From Brassica napus (lineage: Eukaryota > Streptophyta > Magnoliopsida > Brassicales > Brassicaceae), in assembly GCF_020379485.1 (NCBI RefSeq), contig NC_063436.1, positions 18,059,389 to 18,123,388 of the forward strand: a DNA stretch of 64,000 nt, read 5' to 3'. Both the position numbers and the translations under genes were made by a program. Position 1 is the first letter of the stretch. The number at the start of each line of letters is the position of its first letter. A model generated the notes under the pieces. That model ran no database searches. It was not told where the DNA came from and saw nothing but the letters and a program-made list of their open reading frames with translations. Shown piece after piece: positions 56,456 to 64,000 of the stretch.

Positions 56456-58365
56456 ATGAGCTTTTTTAGGAGGAACTCTGCAATGGATGGAGGAAGCAAG
56501 AAGGAAAATATGGTGAATTTAGTATGGAGACCCATCTCCACTCACTCCTCTTCCGTTGTTGATTCAGGTTATACTTTAGTAGTTTAATCATTTAATAGCT
56601 TTTTTTTTTTTAATATCTTACATGGATTCTCTCATGTTGAAACAGAAGCAGCAGAAGGTCAGTGTAGCAAACCAAGTGGTGTTTCTGAGAGAGCACCAGT
56701 TGTTTCAAGTGCAAAGCATTCAGTTTCTCTTGAGGTCATGATGTTTCCTGTTACCTCTTTTGTTTTAAACTGATTTTGTCTGACTTTGTGTGATTTGTCT
56801 GCAGGTTGGAGCTTCTTTGATGAAGTTCATCAAAGGGAAAGAGTAAGAGCTATGTTTTGTTAATTATATACACTTGTGGAGGTTTACTTTAGTGCTAATC
56901 TGTTTGCGAACTTTGCAAAAAAAAAAAGAGGGACTACACAGATGAAAATTGAAGAGGAGATGGGAGTGAAGATCATTTTCCCATCATCAAGAAACGAAGA
57001 TCACATCAGTAAGATTTTTTTTTGAATTTTACAACCTGGTGTCTATACCCTTAACCTTTTTTTGTTTCTCTTTGCAGTCATTGAAGGTGGTTCAGTGGAC
57101 TGTGTGACCAAAGCTTCAGAAAGAATAGCTACCATTATCCATGAGGTTCCTTATCATTTCCACCATTTGATCTTTAAATATTGAACTTGTCTTTTAGATT
57201 GTGCTCATTGGAATTCACATTATATAGGTTGTAAAGAGTCCAACCCTTGACTACTCACACTTTGTATCACTTCCATTAGCCATACACCCTGAGTTAGTGG
57301 CAAAGCTAGTCAATTTTCAGAACTCTATTCTCGGAAACAATAGCCTAGCTGGTGATAAACAAGACGTCCAGCCAGTGGATGAAACCAGATTATATACATT
57401 GGCAGAGTTGGGAATTGAAAAGTCCATTTTCATTAAGCCGAGTACTTTTCACTTGACTGTGCTTATGCTAAAGCTATGGAACAAAGATCGAGTCAATGCG
57501 GCTCGTGATGTTCTGAAGGTAAAGAGATTGTGTTCATTCGTTTTATGAATGCTTCATGACATTGGGTGTTTTGTTTACAGAGTATATCTCCTAGTGTGAT
57601 GGATGCTTTGGATAACAGGCCATTGTTCATTAGACTTAAAGGACTGGTGAGATAATGATACGTTCCTTGGCTTTGCTTTACAGTTCTATTTACCTAATGG
57701 TTGGTTCACGCATCTGTTGTTTCGTTGTCTTGTTAAGGATTGTATGAGAGGATCATTAGCTAAGGCTCGTGTGCTCTACATTCCCGTTGAAGAAATTGGT
57801 GATGAAGGACGGCTTTTACGTGCTTGTAGTATCCTAGCTTTCAGTGTTAATGTTAATTTAGAGTTTTTGCGTATTTGCTTTTGTTTTTTCTTAACCGCAA
57901 GTTCAGAAGTTATCACTGATGCATTTGTGAAAGCTGGACTTGTTCTTGAAAAAGATGCAAACCAAAGCTTGAAGGTAATAGCTTTCTGAGTTTTATTACT
58001 TATAGTGAGATTGTTGAAATAACACTATTTTTTTTGGCTAACATCTTTTTGAGTAGCTGCATGCGACCGTGATGAATGCAAGGCATAGGAAAAGGTGATT
58101 GATTATTCTCTATCCCAACTTCTGATAAAGAAAACAATGTTGCAAGAGTCTGATTATCTGAATAACATTATGTGGTCTCAGAAAGGACAAGAGAAAGAAG
58201 ATGGATACGTTTGATGCAAGAGAGATACATAAACAGTTTGGAACCGAAGATTGGGGAGAGTATCGTATCCAAGAAGTTCATCTCTCTCAGCGTTTTGTGT
58301 TTGACCAGAGCGGCTATTACCGTTGCTGTGCTTCCATACCCTTTCCTGGAGGACATAGAGACTAA
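56456..58365 (+). CDS. KH-domain / eukaryotic LigT (2H phosphoesterase, ASCC1-like) protein
   Basis: Eleven exons: 56456-56567, 56646-56734, 56805-56842, 56929-57008, 57078-57145, 57228-57518, 57581-57646, 57738-57828, 57907-57974, 58057-58094 and 58182-58365. A KH-type RNA-binding module lies at residues about 65-130 (MKFIKGKE, MGVKIIFPSSRNEDHI, VIEGGSVDCVTKASERIATI). The LigT/2H fold follows with both HxT motifs: FHLTVLMLKLW in exon 6 and LHATVMNARH in exon 10. It ends GYYRCCASIPFPGGHRD. The layout is that of ASCC1, an RNA-binding putative cyclic phosphodiesterase of the activating-signal-cointegrator complex; the plant role is unknown. A 5' UTR intron probably runs from about 56348 to 56440. 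Synteny fits At3g16230. All exons are open. Confidence 0.9.
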
Positions 58366-58642
58366 GAAGAAACATCGAACCGACCAGAGTCTCAAGTCTC
58401 AAGCTTTCTTCACAGTCCTGAGTCCCAACATGTCTCTCTCCTCTGTTTGTTATCTATGACTTCATAGATCAGTGTTTGTGTGTGTGCATTGTATGAACTC
58501 TTACAGCTTTGAGAAGAAAACCAAGCTGTTAAGTTGTACCGGTCATCTTGTGTTAACAAAATAAGTGTCTTCGGTTTGGTTGTCTTGGTCTTCAATAAAC
58601 GATCTACAACGTTCTTGGTACCTTTTCACAAATAAACATATA

Positions 58643-59120
58643 CTTGGTTAATATCTGCGCTATGTATAAAATGATTTTTATATATTATTATTTATTTTGT
58701 GTTTGTTTAGGTATTATATATATATAATTAAATTAGAATAATCACATAAATAACAAACAACATGTCTTGTTTATTTACGATAAATGTTTTGGTAAATAAA
58801 TCAAAATATTTTTTTTATTTATTTTATTTGGTATATATTTAAATTTCAATAGTATATATTATATTTTAGTATAAATATTTATTATCGAAATTTCTTACTA
58901 ATATGATTTTATTGACAATGTATATTTGCTGTAACAAAAAATTAAATCATTAATCACAAAATTTTCAATGTAAAATTTTTTTAATGCAAATTTCGATATT
59001 AAAATATTTAAGGTCTCAAAAAACTTTCAATGAAAATTTTAAAATTAACATATTTATGTTTTTATATGGTATATAATTTAATTTAACTGATACGAATATA
59101 TATATATATATCCGATGTAG
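58643..59120 (-). mobile_element. Degenerate Helitron relic
   Basis: CTTGGTTAATATCTGCGCTATGTATAAAATGATTTTTATATATTA parallels the 3' end of the Helitron at 36385 (CTAGGTTAAGACCCGCGCC..ATATAAAATAATTTTTATATATTA). The hairpin is eroded and no 5' end is visible. Confidence 0.55.
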
Positions 59121-59222
59121 TAACTCATTACATCAATAGCATAGTGGGAAAATTCTTCTCTAGGTAAAATTGAGAATTGAAGTCCTTTCATTAAAATTGT
59201 ATAATGTATAAAGCATTTTCAA

Positions 59223-59618
59223 TTGCTTTTCTTTATTTTCTTTTCCTCTGATTCAGACACAAAAAAAAATGAAGAAACTGTGACTGTGGAGCTGAGCAAG
59301 CAGTTCAAACAAATTGTATCAACGGCTGTCTCTAAATTTGTTTCAGATAGAAAAGATGATAGGTTTGCCGAGGAGCTGAAATTTTTTTGTTGCGTCCAAC
59401 TTCAACATAGAAGAATATGGTACTTCTTACGAATAATCTGCAAAAAAGGTCAAAAAGAAATTGACTATGACATTCTCCAGTGGATTCAGCAAAAAGTCAA
59501 TCTGATGAAGATAAAGAATACCTGCTACTTTCTCAATGCTTGCTGCCTCAATTTAGGTAACCAAATAGACTACTCATGTGTTTGCAATGATGTCATACAA
59601 AACCTTATAACTAATTAA
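59223..59618 (+). other. Unassigned coding-like stretch
   Basis: An open frame whose middle (KKNEETVTVELSKQFKQIVS, TAVSKFVSDRKDDRFAEELK) looks protein-like; the rest is less convincing. A further piece near 59830 reads VQVASNEAIVEIVLKERKPQ. No family recognised; possibly a decayed gene. Confidence 0.3.
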
Positions 59619-59639
59619 ATGATAAATTAAAAGATAATT

Positions 59640-62400
59640 TATAAAAGAACAAGTTATTCAAATAAAATAAAATAGACAAATAGTTTACTAAATATATAAC
59701 AGATTTAAACAAAAGAAATTGACATTGTATTAGTTGAACAGACATTAATGAGTGATGGCGTGAGTGGATTTAGTATTTAATGATGTTTGTGACTGATACA
59801 ATCGTATGTTATATAGCAAAATTTGTGCAGTTCAAGTTGCAAGCAATGAAGCAATTGTTGAAATTGTTCTAAAAGAAAGAAAGCCACAAGATTTTCTGAC
59901 TCGTGAACAATCACATCGATGAGCAACTGGAAGAATATCATGAAAAGATTCCATGAGAAAATAAGAGAAAAAATAACAAGAAAATATCTAGGCTAAGAAA
60001 GGAAAAGAAAATCAGTTTAACAAATTTCTTTTAATATTCACATTTTGTTAGAAACAATATTAGTTACATGATTACCTGTGTCTTTTATGTTCTTTTTAAT
60101 TGTTATCACTTATCTAAAACGCAATTTTTTCTTATATGTATGTTTAAATTCATCAATTGTGATTCTTTAAACAATCATTTATTATCCCATCACAAAATAT
60201 CCATAAATTCGCGAGATTCAGTCAATTAGTTACAAAATTCAAAATCGTAAGAAATGGTGTGTTTCTTACATTTTCAATGTAATTTTAGAAACCGCAGTCA
60301 ATTTTTTTCCTAACCATTAATGTATAAACTCCCATAACTCCATAATTTTTTTTAAAAAAACTGGGATTCCAACATAACTTTAAATTCGTTTATATTGGGA
60401 TAGTGGTTTTTCTCAATGTAATTAATTAGTTATAATTTTGTATCCCACAGAAAAATGAGAAAAAATGATAAATATTTAAAGGTTTATTATCAAGTAAGTA
60501 AATACTCCCTCAGTTCCTAAAAAATATACTTTTTAGAGTTTTCACATATATTAAAAAAACGCATTAAATGGCTATAATAAATTTATCGTTTTCTTTAATT
60601 TTTAATTTTCAACAACTTTTAACCAATAGTAATCTAATAAAACCAATTTTTTTTTTAAGTTTGCAATTTTTTCATAGAAAACATAGAATATACATTTTTT
60701 TGAAACAAATATTTTTTTCCAAAACATGGAACATTTAGGAACATAGTGAGTAATACAGTACATTTAAAGGCTTTTTGCCGAGTTTAATTAACGTGATTTA
60801 CGTCACTTTTTCTCTAATTAACGTGATATTGTATGTTAAATTAGGTTTATCATAGACTTATAATCCAAAACCAATTAATCAGTCAAAATTGACAGTTAAC
60901 ATTTTATATATCTTCTAAAGTTGATGTAAGAGTTTTATTTATTCATTGATACCTTTTTCAGATTCATCTTAAACAATTGTAAGAACAACATCTATGTGGT
61001 GATACAACATCAATGGCTTTGAGAAGTGAACCGGACTGTAAATCCGTACCGGGCATCTTGTGAAAACTAAATAAGCGTCTTCGGTTTGGTTTGTCTTAAT
61101 CTTCAATTAACCTAGCTACAACGTTGTACCTTTTTACAGTCAAATTTAAAAGGTTTTTAAATTAATACATATACATTTTCGTTTAAACGTGGTTAATCAT
61201 AGGTTAAAAGCAGCTTTATTCTCGGCTTTTCATTAATAAATGTGCTAATTATCAAGTCAAACAGATCTAAAATTGGAAAGATGCTTGGGCATGGAGGCAA
61301 CATGACAACGAAAATCAAGCTTATTAAACTCTTAAGATTGGTATAGTTCCACCGGCTTATCTTATCACAACTAACTAAAGTATTATATAATTATGCATGT
61401 TTAAATGAGTTATCATTCAACTAACAGAGCTTAATATATAGATATAGTTAATTAAGATAATAATGATCCCATCGAAACGACTCTTGGTGTATTTGATAAG
61501 GTGGCAGGCTGGCAGTAACGAACCTTGTAAATATGTATTCAGTTTCTTGAATTAGTAAGAGCCTTAACATATAGACTAGAAATTAAACATCAACACATGT
61601 CATTCCCATCTCAACATAATGTTTGGTTCTGAAAAACCTTTTTAAAAAAACTGCCTTTCTAGTTATTATAATAAATTATAAAACTGAACATATTTAAAGT
61701 TTGCTGATTGTTAGACACCAAAGGTATCTAGGTAGCACTGGATTCAATAAGAGTAACAATGTACAAGATGAATCAATGAGTATGATGGAGAATGTTCGTA
61801 GAAGGGTGAATACTGGAGGCCTAATTAATATAAAATTGTGCAATGGAATATATTCATAAACGAGTCACATCTTCAAAAAAAGATCATGTCACATGCAACC
61901 ACCTCATATTTTGGCCGGTCTATCAGCCATACACATTGATTACAGCTCACGCTTGTCCCTCCTTAGTTTTTCTTGTTCATATCCATTTGTTTTCTTGTCA
62001 CTCTAATCTCATCTTTATGTTTTATCCCCTTTTTTTTTGAATTTTGAAACTCCTCTATCTTTTGGGTCTATCACACCACCATCCTTATTTCAATCACTTC
62101 AAAGTTTCCATTTTTGCTCATTTGAATATCGGATCCTGAATAAAAACTCCGATCCAAATAGCGGACTATGTTTTTAAACATAATTAAAGCCACTCTATAC
62201 AAAATGTTGCCAAACAATATCCCTTATATATTAATTGAGGAACATTTGAAAAGATGTAACCTCAATTTTGTATTAATTAAAAGAGGCCCCAATGCATAGG
62301 TGGCACTCAATTAGGTAGTCAATTACATTCAATTGAAAAATAAGTAGGTCCACATTCGATTTTTATATGTTGTTAGATACATAAGTTGATCAAACTATAT
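59640..62400. other. AT-rich intergenic region
   Basis: No gene recognised apart from the MITE at 60505. AGTGAACCGGACTGTAAATCCGTACCGGGCATCTTGTG..CTTCGGTTTGGTT at 61023-61095 resembles the 3' UTR of the LigT gene (58535-58600), a small duplicated fragment. Confidence 0.45.
60503..60752. mobile_element. Stowaway-type MITE (~246 bp)
   Basis: TA/CTCCCTCAGTTCCTAAAAAATA at the left and, reversed, TA/CTCACTATGTTCCTAAATG at the right give matching inverted ends with TA target sites. No coding capacity. Confidence 0.75.
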
Positions 62401-64000
62401 GATATAATGATATGATATGATATTTTCTTTCCTTAAATAAAACCTACGGAATTACCATAAATGACTAATATATATATGACAATTAATGAGTTTAATAATA
62501 AAGATTTGATAACAATGTATATCTCCTCCATCATTTTTTTGTTTAATTTTATATTATTAAAATAAATTAAACAATCAAATTAGCTATAAAAATAAAATTT
62601 AGATTTTTTCGTATATGTTATATTTTAAATTTTTAAAAACGACAATAAATGACTACAACTATTAAAATTATTATGTTAAAAATTAATGATCAATGGTTTA
62701 ACATTTTTATTATAAGAAGATACACATGATTTTAAAACCATATGAGTAAAAAATATCATTTAATAATAAAATAAATAAATATATATATATATATATTAAA
62801 CACTATATACCATAAGATTACATAAATATTTTAATATTAAAACTTTCAATGAATTTTCAAGAACATTTATAAATTATAAACTTATTAAAGATTTCAGATT
62901 GAAAATTTTGTTATCGATGATTTAAATATTTTGTTATAAAACGATATGAACGATCATAGAACCGTATGATTATAAATTCTTATTTAATAAATAACTATAT
63001 AAAATATACTATTCTTAGAAAAATAGGTTGGTCCATCTTGACTTATATTATATTTTTTATTAAACTAACTATCGAATTGATAAATAATCTACCAAAATTT
63101 TTTTTGCACTTTCCTTAAATAAAAGCTACGAAATTACCTAATATGATTAACGTATATATGAAAATTAATTATAATGAATAATAAATATTTGATAACAACT
63201 TTTGTATCTTAGTTCTTTTTTTAATTTTATATTATTAAAATATATTTAAAAATCACATTAAATATATAATAAAAACATTTTTAATTTTTCTTATATGTTA
63301 TATTTTGAATTTTTCAAAACGTCTATAAATTATTAGAAATTTGAAGATCCCCACTCTGAAAATTTTGTGATCAATAGATTATTCTTTTTGTCATAATAAG
63401 TTACAAATGATCATAAAATTATATTAATATGAACTTTTATTTAATATTATAAGAAGATACACATTATTTTAAAACCATATGAGTAAAAAATATCATTTAA
63501 TAATAAAACATATATATTTATATATATATATATATATATAGATTATACTATATACCATAAGATTACATAAATATTTTAATATTTAAACTTTCAATGAATT
63601 TTCAAAAACATTTATAAATTATAAACTTATTAACGATTTCACATTGAAAATTTTGTTATCGATGATTTAAATATTCAGTTATAAAATGATATGAATGATC
63701 ATAAAACTGTATGATTATAAATTCTCATTTAATAAATGACTATATAAAATATACTATTCTTAGAAAAATAGGTTGGTCCATCTTGACTTACATTATATTT
63801 TTATTAAACTAACTATCGAATTGATAAATAATCTACCAAAATTTTTTTTGCACTTTCCTTTATTAGAAGCTACGAAATTACCTAATATGATTAACGTATA
63901 TATGAAAATTAATTATTATGAATAATAAATATTTGATAACAATTTTGGTATCTTAGTTCTTTTTTTTTAATTTTATATTATTGAAAGATATTAAAAAATC
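62400..64000. repeat. Tandem array of ~740-bp Helitron-related units
   Basis: Landmarks recur at this spacing: AAACCATATGAGTAAAAAATATCATTTAATAATAAAA at 62737 and 63474; TTCTTAGAAAAATAGGTTGGTCCATCTTGACTTA at 63013 and 63756; TTCCTTAAATAAAA..TACG(A/G)AATTACC at 62433 and 63111, with TTCCTTTATTAGAAGCTACG at 63855. AAAAATAGGTTGGTC is shared with the Helitron at 36385-37358. The array continues beyond the window. Confidence 0.75.

Noticed and set aside
58168..58459. Open frames on both strands in the last LigT exon
   Set aside because: They overlap the recognised exon 11 in other frames and lack any domain.
61843..62040. 65-codon frame
   Set aside because: No start context, domain or conserved neighbour; chance open frame.
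62400..64000. CRISPR-like regular repeats
   Set aside because: Units are about 740 bp, transposon-derived and plant nuclear; no short repeat-spacer pattern.

Overview
The window is plant nuclear DNA. It has split genes with GT-AG introns, AT-rich spacers and dense transposon debris. Gene content and order point to a Brassicaceae genome, most likely Brassica or a close relative. From memory, the recognisable genes follow the Arabidopsis thaliana chromosome 3 order from about At3g15990 to At3g16230: SULTR3;4, MFP1, a PPR gene, lectin-kinase fragments (CES101 type), kinesin-13 fragments, RPL37, an HRD1 fragment, an F-box gene, a LigT fragment and an intact KH/LigT gene. The species itself cannot be fixed from the sequence alone.

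Layout. 1-7.4 kb is conserved and dense: the 3' part of a sulfate transporter (+), the coiled-coil thylakoid/nucleoid protein MFP1 (-) and a PPR gene (+). 7.9-28 kb is an accessory region holding a tandem family of small secreted ML-domain (MD-2-related lipid-recognition) genes on the minus strand. Three copies are open (ML1-ML3) and two are broken by transposons (ML4, ML5). Duplicated pieces of the PPR gene and of an S-domain lectin receptor kinase lie between them. 29-46 kb is a graveyard. A kinesin-13 gene survives as a motor fragment at 29-30 kb and a C-terminal exon at 46 kb. Between them lie a BAHD acyltransferase pseudogene carrying a young full-length Copia retrotransposon, an F-box pseudogene and several Helitrons. 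One 4.7 kb Helitron carries pieces of a glutaredoxin and of a tyrosine-aminotransferase-like gene. 47.3-49.3 kb is a Helitron with a nearly identical 994 bp internal tandem duplication. 49.5-58.4 kb returns to syntenic genes: RPL37 intact, an HRD1 remnant, an F-box gene with a one-base frameshift, a LigT remnant and an intact KH/LigT gene. 58.6-64 kb is AT-rich and Helitron-derived, ending in a tandem array of about 740 bp units.

The genes do not form a pathway. The main stories are local duplication and decay of the ML lipid-binding family, an exact intron loss in one copy, MITE and TRIM insertions whose target duplications still show the pre-insertion exon, and Helitron gene capture. Likely functional genes are SULTR3;4 (partial in the window), MFP1, the PPR gene, ML1, ML2, ML3, RPL37 and the KH/LigT gene. 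The Copia element may still be autonomous.
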